From the NCBI GenBank assembly GCA_947307505.1, contig CAMZJG010000032.1:1-8946 (forward strand): a stretch of 8,946 nucleotides of DNA, written 5' to 3'. The position numbers were made by a program, and so were the translations under genes. Below are positions 1 through 6,311 of this stretch, piece after piece (the first letter of the stretch is position 1; the number at the start of each line of letters is the position of its first letter). The notes under the pieces are model-generated. The model did no database searches. It saw nothing but the letters and a program-made list of their open reading frames with translations, and was not told where the DNA came from. Origin of the DNA: an uncultured Clostridia bacterium. GTDB lineage: Bacteria; Bacillota_A; Clostridia; Oscillospirales; Oscillospiraceae.

Positions 1-492
1 ATCCCCGAGCCTCGGGCGGAGCTGGCCCCCACCGTGCCCAAGATGCTCAGCATGCGCATCGACGTGAACAAGATCCGCGAGGTCATCGGCAGCGGCGGCA
101 AGACCATCCAGAAGATCGTGGCCGAGTCCGGCGCCAAGGTGGACGTGGAGGAGGACGGCATGGTCTACTTCTCCTCCCTGGACCTGGAGAACTGCCGCAA
201 GGCCATGAAGATGGTGGAGTCCATCGTCTTCGTGCCCGAGACCGGCGCCCTGTACTACGGCAAGGTCACCCGCGTCATCCCCATCGGCGCCTTCGTGGAG
301 CTGGTGCCCGGCAAGGAGGGCATGGTCCACATCAAGGACCTGGAGTTCAAGCGCACCGAGAAGGTGGAGGACGTGCTGAACGTGGGCGACATGACCTGGG
401 TCAAGTGCCTGGGCGTGGACGAGCGCGGCCGTCTGAACCTGTCCCGGAAGGACGCCTACCGGGAGCGGGAGCAGCAGGGGCTGAAGGACTAA
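1..492 (+). CDS. pnp: Polyribonucleotide nucleotidyltransferase (PNPase), C-terminal part, 5'-truncated by the window
   Basis: Open from base 1 in the same frame, so the gene starts outside the window; 163 codons are visible. They hold the two C-terminal RNA-binding domains of PNPase. The KH domain is at about visible residues 14-75, with the GSGG loop inside IREVIGSGGKTI. The S1 domain is at about 78-155, with GKVTRVIPIGAFVEL and PGKEGMVHI. PNPase is a phosphorolytic 3'-5' exoribonuclease that degrades mRNA and can add tails; KH and S1 guide RNA into the trimer channel. The catalytic RNase PH-like domains lie upstream and cannot be judged. The usual IS after GMVH is replaced by IKDLEFKRTEKVED, a mild divergence. 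The end is a short basic/acidic tail, then TAA and a perfect terminator hairpin. The KH-S1 order is characteristic, so the call is firm. Confidence 0.95.
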   Translation: MPEPRAELAPTVPKMLSMRIDVNKIREVIGSGGKTIQKIVAESGAKVDVEEDGMVYFSSLDLENCRKAMKMVESIVFVPETGALYYGKVTRVIPIGAFVELVPGKEGMVHIKDLEFKRTEKVEDVLNVGDMTWVKCLGVDERGRLNLSRKDAYREREQQGLKD

Positions 493-507
493 AAGCCAAT
501 AAAAACC

Positions 508-544
508 AAGCGCGGAAGGTCAGATGACCTTCCGCGCTTCTTTC
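508..544. terminator. Bidirectional intrinsic terminator between pnp and the convergent HTH gene
   Basis: Positions 508-521 and 526-539 form a perfect 14-bp GC-rich stem closed by the 4-nt loop AGAT. On the plus strand it is followed by a pyrimidine run (CTTTCC). On the minus strand it is followed by GGTTTTTATT. It begins 16 nt after the pnp stop and 16 nt beyond the stop of the convergent gene, so one hairpin can end transcription from both sides. Confidence 0.88.
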
Positions 545-554
545 CTCCTGTGCT

Positions 555-1445
555 CTATTTCTCGAACTTGACGGTGAAGTAATACAGATACTCGTTTTCG
601 TCGGAGATGTCCCCCTGTTCCAGGGAGCTGATATCCCTCACCCACAGAGCACCCGGAGAGTAGGTCAAGGCCAGCAGGCCGATCTCCTCCCCAAACCGGA
701 TGGGTCTTGTGTCTTCCAGGCTGACGGAAGCCCGGCCGTAATACTCCCTTTCCTCCGCCTCCCCCAGGATCGGCACCTCGGTGGACAGCTTGCTGCACTC
801 ATCCGCCAGGACCGTCTTGACGCAGTCATGTGCAAAATCCGGGATCAGAACGACCATTCCTCCCGATGGAGACTCCAGATACGCGCTTTCCCTGGCTATA
901 ACTTGCTGGTCAGCCAATTCACCCCTCCGGTACAGATAAACCGTCACCGTGACCGTCTTATACGGCGCATCCGTTCCATACCGGTAGAGAAATGCACCAT
1001 CCACACCGGAGAGCAGCTCCGCCGTCTTCTGCTCCGGGCTGTCCCGATCCAGTGCGGCGATGTAGTTTCCCGGTCCTCTGTCCCGGAAGAGGGCCCAGCC
1101 TGTTGCGGCCAGCGCCAGGATCGCTACCGCCAACAGGAGCACGGCGATCCCCTTCAGCTTTTTCTGCCGCCGTTTTCCCTCCGCAGTCACCCGGATCAGG
1201 TTGTCTTCAGACCGTTTCTCCAGTTCTTCCCGACTGATCGGCTCTCCCGCCAGGAATTCGTTGATGCTGATGCCCAGAATATCACAGAGCTCCTGGTATA
1301 CGGATACGTCCGGCAGACAGACTCCCCGCTCCCATTTGGAAACGGATTTGTCGCTCATTCCCAGTTTTTCCGCCACCTGACGCTGGGTCAGGCCCAGGGC
1401 CTTCCTTCGCTCCGCAATAAACCTTCCGATCTTCAGCAGATCCAC
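555..1445 (-). CDS. Membrane-anchored XRE-family helix-turn-helix protein
   Basis: The 296-aa protein starts at GTG, with AAAGGAGG on the minus strand (1455-1462) nine bases upstream. Residues 6-65 are a Cro/C1-type HTH: LTQRQVAEKLGMSDKSVSKW holds the turn and recognition helix, followed by ERG, a pattern typical of Firmicute XRE regulators. A basic stretch (KRRQKKLK, about 91-98) precedes one hydrophobic segment at about 99-120. A C-terminal domain of about 175 residues follows that I do not recognise. By the positive-inside rule, the HTH is cytoplasmic and the C-terminal part is outside, suggesting a one-component membrane sensor. The signal and targets are unknown. It is convergent with pnp and downstream of murC on the same strand, separated from murC by terminator-like hairpins, so it is probably expressed on its own. 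I found no good promoter; TACGAT at about 1472-1477 (minus) is a weak -10 candidate without a convincing -35. Confidence 0.85.
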   Translation of the reverse strand: MDLLKIGRFIAERRKALGLTQRQVAEKLGMSDKSVSKWERGVCLPDVSVYQELCDILGISINEFLAGEPISREELEKRSEDNLIRVTAEGKRRQKKLKGIAVLLLAVAILALAATGWALFRDRGPGNYIAALDRDSPEQKTAELLSGVDGAFLYRYGTDAPYKTVTVTVYLYRRGELADQQVIARESAYLESPSGGMVVLIPDFAHDCVKTVLADECSKLSTEVPILGEAEEREYYGRASVSLEDTRPIRFGEEIGLLALTYSPGALWVRDISSLEQGDISDENEYLYYFTVKFEK

Positions 1446-1489
1446 AGAGCGCTCCCTCCTTTGCAGCCGGATCGTAGCATTTTTGCAGG

Positions 1490-1526
1490 AAAAAGAACAC
1501 CCCTTATGGGTAGAATTCGGGTGTTC
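1490..1526 (-). terminator. Second minus-strand hairpin with T-run in the leader of the HTH gene (terminator or attenuator)
   Basis: GAACACCC and GGGTGTTC (1495-1502 and 1519-1526) form an 8-bp inverted repeat with a 16-nt loop. Read on the minus strand it is followed at once by five T (1490-1494). A competing smaller hairpin (ACCC 1499-1502 with GGGT 1508-1511) shares one arm. It lies 49 nt upstream of the HTH start and after the murC terminator. It may be a backup terminator for murC, an attenuator, or a protein-binding inverted repeat; the sequence does not decide. Confidence 0.5.
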
Positions 1527-1531
1527 CCGCG

Positions 1532-1575
1532 AAAAAAGTACCCGGGACGGCTCTCCGCTGGAGAGAGGTCCCGGG
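1532..1575 (-). terminator. Intrinsic terminator of murC
   Basis: On the minus strand, 20 nt past the murC stop, positions 1568-1575 pair with 1541-1548 (GTCCCGGG-type, 8 bp). After a small internal loop, 1551-1556 pair with 1560-1565 (6 bp, 3-nt loop). The hairpin is followed by TAC and then six T (1532-1537), the expected form of a Rho-independent terminator. Confidence 0.8.
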
Positions 1576-1595
1576 CCATGTGCAGTCTTGTATGA

Positions 1596-2987
1596 TCAGG
1601 CTTTTTCCGGTCCCGTGCCGGGCTCAGCCAACAGTTCGCCCACCTTATACACGTCCCCCGCGCCCACGGTGAGGATCATGTCCCCGGGCTTTGCCTCCCG
1701 CCGGATGCTCTCCGCGATGGAGGCGAAATCCGGGTAAAACTCTGCTCCGGGGATCCGGTCCGCCAGGTCCCTGGAGGAGATGCCTATGGTGTTCTGCTCC
1801 CGGGCGGCATAGATCTCCGCCAGCCATACCTTGTCCGGCTGGGACAGGACCTTCACAAACTCGTCGAAATGCTGCTGGGTGCGGGTATAGGTGTGAGGCT
1901 GGAAAACGGCCAGCACCCGCTGATAGCCCATCTTCGCCACCGCCTGCATCAGGGCGGCAAACTCACTGGGGTGGTGGGCATAGTCGTCGTAGATATCCGC
2001 TCCGTTGCAGCTGCCCTTGAATTCGATCCGCCGTCCCGCGCCCCGGAAGGCCTCCAGCCCCCGGGCGGTATCCTCCGGGCTGACCCCCAGTCGGATGGCC
2101 GCGGCGCAGGCCGCCAGGGCATTGTATACATTATGTCTGCCGGGGATCTGCAGCCGGATACGGCCCCATTTCTTTCCCCGATAGAGCACGTCGAATTCCG
2201 CGCCTTTGCCTTCGATCAGTCCATCCGGACGAACATCCGCCTCGGGAGAGAAGCCGAAGGTACACAGGGGGCGATCCAGCCCCGCCAGAGCGGACATGGA
2301 ATTCGCGTCGTCCCGGTTCGCCACCACCAGCCCGTCCGCCGGGGTGAGCTCCGCAAAAGTACGGAAGGACTTCTTCACGTTTTCCAGATTCCCGAAAAAA
2401 TCCAGATGGTCGTCGTCCACATCCAGGATGACGGCGATGGTGGGGCTGAAGCTGTGGTATGAGTTGTAATACTCGCAGGATTCCAGTATAATGGTGTCGC
2501 CTTTGCCCAGACGGTAACCGGAGCCCAGAAGGGGCAGGGTGCCGCCGATCATCACCGTGGGATCCAGGCCCGCCGCCATGCAGATATGGGTGAGCATGGA
2601 GGTGGTGGTGGTCTTGCCGTGGGTCCCGGCTACGCAGACGCCGTTGCGGTAATGCTGCATGATGGCGCCCCAGGCCTGGGTCCGCTCAAACAGGGGGATG
2701 CCCAATTCCCGGGCGGCCACGACCTCGGGATTGTCATCCCGGGCGGCGGCGGTACGGACGATGAAATCCGCGCCGCGCACATTTTCCGCCTGCTGACCGA
2801 TAAACACGGGGATCCCCTTCTGCCGCAGCGCCTCCACCGCAGGGCTGTCCTGCATATCGGAGCCCCGGATCGTCAGGCCCTTGCTCTTCAGGACCTCGGC
2901 CAGGGGGGACATGCTCACCCCGCCGATGCCGATCAGATGGCCGATCTTCCCCGGCTTCATGTAGGCAAAGAAATCGGAAACCGTCAT
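1596..2987 (-). CDS. murC: UDP-N-acetylmuramate--L-alanine ligase
   Basis: The 463-aa protein is of normal length for MurC. It catalyses ATP-dependent addition of L-alanine to UDP-MurNAc, the first peptide step of peptidoglycan precursor synthesis in the cytoplasm. The N-terminal Rossmann part (about 1-110) starts with HLIGIGGVSMSPLA, the UDP-MurNAc-binding glycine loop. The ATP P-loop is GTHGKTTTT (121-129). The central Mur ligase domain has ESCEY and DVDDDHLDFFGN (about 169-200). The C-terminal domain has RHNVYNALA, the MurC-type DDYAHHPSE, and FQPHTYTRT. DDYAHHP with the GTHGKTTTT loop separates it from MurD/E/F. The ATG start has AGAGGGGA just upstream on the minus strand. The gene stands alone with its own promoter and terminator, not within a visible division/cell-wall cluster, and is divergent from a glycosyltransferase. 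Confidence 0.96.
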   Translation of the reverse strand: MTVSDFFAYMKPGKIGHLIGIGGVSMSPLAEVLKSKGLTIRGSDMQDSPAVEALRQKGIPVFIGQQAENVRGADFIVRTAAARDDNPEVVAARELGIPLFERTQAWGAIMQHYRNGVCVAGTHGKTTTTSMLTHICMAAGLDPTVMIGGTLPLLGSGYRLGKGDTIILESCEYYNSYHSFSPTIAVILDVDDDHLDFFGNLENVKKSFRTFAELTPADGLVVANRDDANSMSALAGLDRPLCTFGFSPEADVRPDGLIEGKGAEFDVLYRGKKWGRIRLQIPGRHNVYNALAACAAAIRLGVSPEDTARGLEAFRGAGRRIEFKGSCNGADIYDDYAHHPSEFAALMQAVAKMGYQRVLAVFQPHTYTRTQQHFDEFVKVLSQPDKVWLAEIYAAREQNTIGISSRDLADRIPGAEFYPDFASIAESIRREAKPGDMILTVGAGDVYKVGELLAEPGTGPEKA

Positions 2988-3053
2988 GATATTCCCCTCT
3001 TCTGCTCCGTGTCCCCGGAATGGGGCAGGCGCTGAATTTTATGTTCCGTATCC

Positions 3054-3082
3054 ATCATATTCCGTTTTGACGGAGATTACAA
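3054..3082 (-). promoter_or_regulatory. Sigma-A-type promoter of murC
   Basis: Read on the minus strand: -35 TTGTAA (3077-3082), a spacer of exactly 17 bp, and -10 TATGAT (3054-3059). The -35 matches four of six consensus bases and the -10 five of six. It points at murC and predicts a leader of about 60 nt. Confidence 0.7.
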
Positions 3083-3116
3083 CTCCCCGGGAGAAAATTC
3101 TCTCCGGCAGGGAGTT
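3081..3116 (+). promoter_or_regulatory. Inverted-repeat stem-loop just upstream of the glycosyltransferase ribosome binding site
   Basis: The outer arms AACTCCC (3081-3087) and GGGAGTT (3110-3116) are complementary. So are the inner arms CCGGGAGA (3087-3094) and TCTCTCCGG (3099-3107, one bulged T). Together they make a long hairpin ending two bases before the Shine-Dalgarno sequence at 3119-3124. The 5' arm also overlaps the -35 box of the divergent murC promoter (3077-3082). It could be an mRNA structure affecting translation or a DNA operator for both genes. No T-run follows, so it is not a terminator. Confidence 0.45.
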
Positions 3117-3132
3117 CCAGGAGGTGTTGGGC

Positions 3133-4245
3133 GTGCGCATTCTGATCCTCAGCGTCACCGCAGGCGAGGGGCACAACACCAGCGCCGCCGCCCTTCGGGA
3201 GGTCATGGAGCGCCGGGGACATGAGGTCACCGTGTCGGATCTGTACCGCTGCTGCGGCGTGCCCACCCGGCTGACCGACCGTATCTACCGCACCTGCGCC
3301 AGGGAATTCCGGCAGAAATACAGCCGCACCTATACCCGTCTTGAACGGGATGAGCTCTTTCGCCGCCGCTGGGAGAGGCGCTTCCTGCCGGGCTGGCTGT
3401 ACCTCAGGATGAAAGCCTGGCTGCAGGAGCGGGAATACGACTGCGCCGTGTGCATGCACGTGTTCGCCGCCAGAGTACTCACCCGTCTGCGGCAGCAGGG
3501 CTGTATACACATGCCCATCCTGGGTGTGAACACGGATTACTGCCTCCATCCTTATTGGGAGGACTGCCCCGGATTGGACGGTCTGGTTATCCCCACGGAG
3601 GAGATGCGGGAGGAGGTCCTGCACCGGAACATTCCTCAGGATATCATCCTGCCCCTGGGCATCCCCATCCGCTCTCCCCGGCGCTATCTGCTGTCCCGGG
3701 AGGAGGCCAGGGAGAAACTCGGCCTGCCCGGGGGAAAGCTGGTGCTCCTCATGGGCGGCTCCATGGGCTACGGCCATATTTTCTCCACCGCCCTGGCCCT
3801 CCGGAAGCAGGAGATCCCCACCGTCTGCGTCTGCGGCCGGAACCGGGTGCTGCGGGAGCGGCTCCTCCCCTTCCGGAACGACTGCCTTCAGGTGCTGGGT
3901 TACACCCGGCTGCTGCCGGAATACATGGCGGCGTCGGACCTGGCCGTCACCAAGCCCGGCGGCCTTTCGCTGACAGAACTGGCTGCGGCGGGGGTACCTG
4001 CCGTACTCACCAACCCCATTCCCGGGCACGAGGAACGGAATCTGCGCCTGTGGACCCGCCTGGGCGCCGCAGCGGAAGGCGGCGAGGACGGGGAATCCAC
4101 CGCCCGCCTGGTGACGGAGCTGCTGGCAGACGAGGGAAAGCTGCGGAAAATGCGAAGCGCCCTGGAAGCCCTCAGCCCCCGGGACGCAGCAGAAAATCTG
4201 TGCCGTTTCGTGGAAACCCTTGACAAATCATCCGCGCATGATTAA
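3133..4245 (+). CDS. Family-28-type glycosyltransferase, probably diacylglycerol glucosyl/galactosyltransferase (MGDG synthase/UgtP-like)
   Basis: With GTG at 3133 the protein has 370 aa, close to UgtP-type enzymes. The start is set by AGGAGG at 3119-3124 (8-nt spacing) and by the sequence then opening directly with the first beta strand, MRILILSVTAGEGHN. The longer in-frame extension back to 2986 would overlap murC. N-terminal acceptor/membrane domain: GEGHN loop (11-15), a basic region at about 58-95 (many Arg, likely anionic lipid contact), and NTDYCLHPYW (133-142). C-terminal nucleotide-sugar domain: GGSMGYGH (208-215), KPGGLSLTE (274-282) and NPIPGHEERN (294-303), the signature region of this family. 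Known members transfer hexose from UDP-sugar to diacylglycerol at the inner membrane face, making glycolipids and lipoteichoic-acid anchors. The exact sugar and processivity cannot be read. MurG is the related alternative, but the motifs fit the MGDG/UgtP branch better. No clear promoter was found. Confidence 0.85.
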   Translation: MRILILSVTAGEGHNTSAAALREVMERRGHEVTVSDLYRCCGVPTRLTDRIYRTCAREFRQKYSRTYTRLERDELFRRRWERRFLPGWLYLRMKAWLQEREYDCAVCMHVFAARVLTRLRQQGCIHMPILGVNTDYCLHPYWEDCPGLDGLVIPTEEMREEVLHRNIPQDIILPLGIPIRSPRRYLLSREEAREKLGLPGGKLVLLMGGSMGYGHIFSTALALRKQEIPTVCVCGRNRVLRERLLPFRNDCLQVLGYTRLLPEYMAASDLAVTKPGGLSLTELAAAGVPAVLTNPIPGHEERNLRLWTRLGAAAEGGEDGESTARLVTELLADEGKLRKMRSALEALSPRDAAENLCRFVETLDKSSAHD

Positions 4246-4248
4246 AAT
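4220..4248 (+). promoter_or_regulatory. Strong sigma-A promoter of the folate operon, embedded in the 3' end of the glycosyltransferase gene
   Basis: -35 TTGACA (4220-4225, perfect), 17-bp spacer, -10 TAAAAT (4243-4248, five of six). The -10 box begins on the TAA stop codon of the upstream gene. Transcription should begin near 4255, a few bases before the first helix of the THF riboswitch. Confidence 0.88.
4226..4243. repeat. Inverted repeat inside the promoter spacer (possible operator)
   Basis: AATCAT (4226-4231) and ATGATT (4238-4243) are exact reverse complements separated by six bases. The pair fills the space between the -35 and -10 boxes of the folate-operon promoter. This is a usual place for a repressor site, but the repeat also encodes the last residues of the upstream protein and could be chance. 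Confidence 0.35.
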
Positions 4249-4263
4249 CTAGTCGATCTGAAA

Positions 4264-4365
4264 GTCAGAGTAGGTACCGCGCATCAAGTGCCGCCGGGAT
4301 GGGAAGTCGCCCGCGGACGAAAAATCCGGAAGCCGGATTTGTGTTGCGGTACTGCGTCCGCTGAC
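4264..4365 (+). promoter_or_regulatory. Tetrahydrofolate (THF) riboswitch aptamer
   Basis: The sequence follows the folT/folC-associated THF riboswitch plan. P1 is GTCAG (4264-4268) with CTGAC (4361-4365), followed by the conserved GAGTAG. P2 is GTACCGC (4274-4280) with GCGGTAC (4346-4352). Next comes the conserved ATCAAGTG. P3 is CCGCCGGG (4291-4298) with CCCGCGG (4310-4316; one bulged C), its loop holding ATGGGAAGTCG, followed by ACGAA. P4 is AAATCCGG (4322-4329) with CCGGATTT (4333-4340). The strand back to P1 is TGCGTCCGCTGAC, matching the conserved TGCATCCGCT-like element. GGA in the P3 loop (4302-4304) can pair with TCC at 4357-4359, as in the known long-range contact. Genes downstream are folC and folT, the known regulon. 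Ligand binding should stabilise P1 and favour termination downstream. Confidence 0.9.
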
Positions 4366-4408
4366 ACAATATGGCAAGCCTCGTTCTCCCGCCCCGGGAG
4401 CATCGTGC

Positions 4409-4457
4409 GTCTTCCTTCTGTGCCAGCGCAGCTTGGTTGAGAAGGAAGGCTTTTTTT
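4409..4457 (+). terminator. Riboswitch expression platform: intrinsic terminator that also masks the folC1 ribosome binding site
   Basis: 4409-4419 pairs with 4440-4450 (11 bp, one G-U; core CTTCCTTCT with AGAAGGAAG). The 20-nt loop can fold a little further, and seven T (4451-4457) follow. The GTG start comes directly after the T-run at 4458, and the only good Shine-Dalgarno, AGGAAGG (4443-4449), lies in the 3' arm. The stem can therefore stop transcription and hide the site in transcripts that read through. An antiterminator is suggested by GCTGACACA (4360-4368, containing the 3' strand of P1) pairing with TGTGCCAGC (4419-4427), eight of nine pairs. A separate GC hairpin lies at 4386-4400. 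Confidence 0.8.
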
Positions 4458-5747
4458 GTGAACTATCAGGAATCTCTGGACTATATCCTGGGTACCCCCA
4501 ACCCCGGTGGAGTCTACGAGCGGAACGTGATGGAGACCCTGATGCATGAGCTGGGAGATCCTCACAAGGACTGCCGGTACGTGCATATCGCAGGCACCAA
4601 CGGCAAAGGTTCCACCGCGGCCTATATCGCCTCCGTTCTGCAGAAGGCAGGATACAAGACCGGCCTTTATACCTCTCCCTATATCCAGCGCTTCAATGAG
4701 CGGATCCAGGTGAACGGGGTACAGATCCCGGACGACGCCCTGGCGGAGATCACCACCGAGATCGCCGCCGCCACGGAGCGGGTGCAGGCCAAGGGCTACC
4801 GCCGCCCCACCATCTTTGAGCTCATCACCGCCCTGGGCTTCTGCTGGTTCAGCCGGGAGAAGTGCGACATCGTCTCCCTGGAGGTGGGTATGGGGGGTCG
4901 GCTGGACGCCACCAATACCATCGAACAGAGCGAAGTCTCCGTCATGGTGAACATCGGCTTCGATCATATGGAGTTCCTGGGGGATACCCTTCCCCTCATC
5001 GCCGGGGAGAAGGCGGGGATCATCAAGCCCCATGGGGACGTGGTGGTCTACGGGCAGGAGCCCGAGGTGGAGGAGGTCTTCCGCAAGGCCTGCGAAGCGA
5101 AGGGCGCTTCCTTCGCCATTTCCGACAGCAGCAAAGCCGTGGTGAAGGAAAACACCGTGGACGGCACCGTTTTTGACTTCGGGGGCTATGAGGATCTGCG
5201 CATCTCCCTCCTGGGCAAGTACCAGGTGCGCAACGCCTGCACCGCCGTCACCGCCATCCAGCACCTGCGGCGCCACGGCTGGAATATCTCCGACCTGGCC
5301 CTGCGGGAGGGTCTGTGGGAGACCCATTGGCCCGGCCGTCTGGAGCTTCTTCGGAAGGATCCCATCGTCATCGTGGACGGAGCCCACAATCCCCAGGGTG
5401 CCGAGGCGCTCATGGAGGCCATGGCCGCTCTCTTCCCCGGCCGGAAGTTCCGTATCGTGGTGGGCGTCCTGGCGGACAAGGATTATACCGCCAGCATCGA
5501 TATCGCCGCCCCCTATGCGGTAAAATTCTATGCCGTGACTCCCCCCTCCTATCGGGCCCTCAGCTCCCAGGAGCTGGCGGAGGTGATCCGGCATCACAGC
5601 GGCACGCCGGTGCAGCCCTTTGATAGTATCCCCGCGGCCATCGAGACCGCTTTGCAGGAGGCAGACAAGCAGGACATCCTCTGCATCTTCGGTTCCCTCT
5701 ATCAGGTAGGGGACGTCCGCAGTTATTTCGGGAGGAGCGTGTTCTGA
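4458..5747 (+). CDS. folC: Folylpolyglutamate synthase / dihydrofolate synthase (first of two)
   Basis: 429 aa from GTG 4458, normal for FolC. The start follows AGGAAGG by 8 nt and begins with the usual NYQESLDYI helix; an in-frame ATG at 4371 would translate through the terminator. FolC ligates glutamate to folates (and, in many bacteria, to dihydropteroate) using ATP in the cytoplasm, trapping folate in the cell. Visible: P-loop AGTNGKGS (45-52), TSPYIQRFNERIQVNG (72-87), PTIFELITAL (117-126), the second FolC signature EVGMGGRLDATN (142-153), Mg-ligand histidine in GFDH (H170), EKAGI (184-188) with the lysine that is carbamylated in known FolC/Mur enzymes, WPGRLE, and DGAHNPQG (307-314). 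All key residues are present. It is first in folC-folT-folC under a THF riboswitch. Whether it makes dihydrofolate, polyglutamates or both cannot be told from sequence. Confidence 0.95.
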   Translation: MNYQESLDYILGTPNPGGVYERNVMETLMHELGDPHKDCRYVHIAGTNGKGSTAAYIASVLQKAGYKTGLYTSPYIQRFNERIQVNGVQIPDDALAEITTEIAAATERVQAKGYRRPTIFELITALGFCWFSREKCDIVSLEVGMGGRLDATNTIEQSEVSVMVNIGFDHMEFLGDTLPLIAGEKAGIIKPHGDVVVYGQEPEVEEVFRKACEAKGASFAISDSSKAVVKENTVDGTVFDFGGYEDLRISLLGKYQVRNACTAVTAIQHLRRHGWNISDLALREGLWETHWPGRLELLRKDPIVIVDGAHNPQGAEALMEAMAALFPGRKFRIVVGVLADKDYTASIDIAAPYAVKFYAVTPPSYRALSSQELAEVIRHHSGTPVQPFDSIPAAIETALQEADKQDILCIFGSLYQVGDVRSYFGRSVF

Positions 5748-6311
5748 ATGAACAAAAAAACTACCTTTGCCCAGGATCTGCTGGTGTTCAAGAATGTCCG
5801 GGCACTGACCCTGGCAGCCATGCTCACCGCCATGAGCGTGGTCATCGGTATCCTGTGCAAGAACTTCCTCACCTTCAACATCTATTACCGTATCACCTTT
5901 GAGAATCTTCCGGTGATCTTCGCCGCCATCGTCTTCGGGCCCTTTATGGGCGCGGCGGTAGGCGTGTGCGCGGACCTGGTCAGCTGCCTCTGCTCCGCAA
6001 ATCCCGTGGTGAATCCCATCATTTCCCTTGGCGCGCTGGCGGTAGGCTTCCTGGCGGGGCTCGTCTCCCATCACATAGGCTTCCGTTCCGAGAACGCCCG
6101 CATTGCCCTGAGCGTGGCCGCTGCCCATCTTGTCGGCCAGGTCATCATCAAGTCCATCGGCAAGATCCTCTGGTACGCCATGCCTTGGTACGGAGTTTTC
6201 ATCGGCCTGGGCTTTTCCGTCGTCATCGGCACGATCGAGTTTTTCGCCATCCGCTATCTGCTGAACCATTCCGCCCTGGTCGCAGGTCTGGGAAAGCTGG
6301 GCGGCAAATGA
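5748..6311 (+). CDS. folT: Folate-specific ECF transporter S component
   Basis: 187 aa. The ATG directly follows the folC1 TGA, with GGAGGAG at 5731-5737 inside the folC1 end. It is a small, very hydrophobic protein with about six membrane segments (roughly 18-38, 52-72, 68-84, 90-110, 118-140, 147-172). The first segment carries the AxxxA-type pattern (AAMLTAMS, about 23-30) that S components use to contact EcfT. YYRITFENLPVIFAAIVFGPFMG (46-68) is the usual loop and helix of this superfamily. S components bind one vitamin and share a common EcfA/EcfA'/EcfT energising module. No such module is here, so it would be encoded elsewhere (group II arrangement). Folate specificity rests on the position between two folC genes behind a THF riboswitch as well as on FolT-like sequence. 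Function: high-affinity folate uptake. Confidence 0.9.
   Translation: MNKKTTFAQDLLVFKNVRALTLAAMLTAMSVVIGILCKNFLTFNIYYRITFENLPVIFAAIVFGPFMGAAVGVCADLVSCLCSANPVVNPIISLGALAVGFLAGLVSHHIGFRSENARIALSVAAAHLVGQVIIKSIGKILWYAMPWYGVFIGLGFSVVIGTIEFFAIRYLLNHSALVAGLGKLGGK

Noticed and set aside
828..1595. 255-codon plus-strand open frame opposite the HTH gene
   Set aside because: Composition rich in Arg, Pro and Gln with no domain; it runs through the murC terminator and opposite a well-supported gene.
2986..3132. N-terminal extension of the glycosyltransferase frame upstream of 3133
   Set aside because: It would overlap the murC start and its promoter, lacks a ribosome binding site, and precedes the natural first beta strand of the enzyme.
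3055..4029. 324-codon minus-strand open frame opposite the glycosyltransferase
   Set aside because: Antisense shadow of a gene with clear family motifs.
4273..4282. GGTACCGCG resembling the T-box antiterminator core
   Set aside because: The stem I, specifier and AGGGTGG context of a T-box are missing, and the whole region fits the THF riboswitch helix plan.
4371..4457. In-frame ATG at 4371 as folC1 start
   Set aside because: Translation would run through the riboswitch terminator and add residues with no counterpart in FolC; GTG at 4458 has the ribosome binding site and the normal N-terminus.
4284..6269. 661-codon minus-strand open frame opposite folC1 and folT
   Set aside because: It is antisense to two clearly recognised genes and their riboswitch, has low-complexity Gly/Asp/His composition and no family motifs; an effect of high GC in the third codon position.
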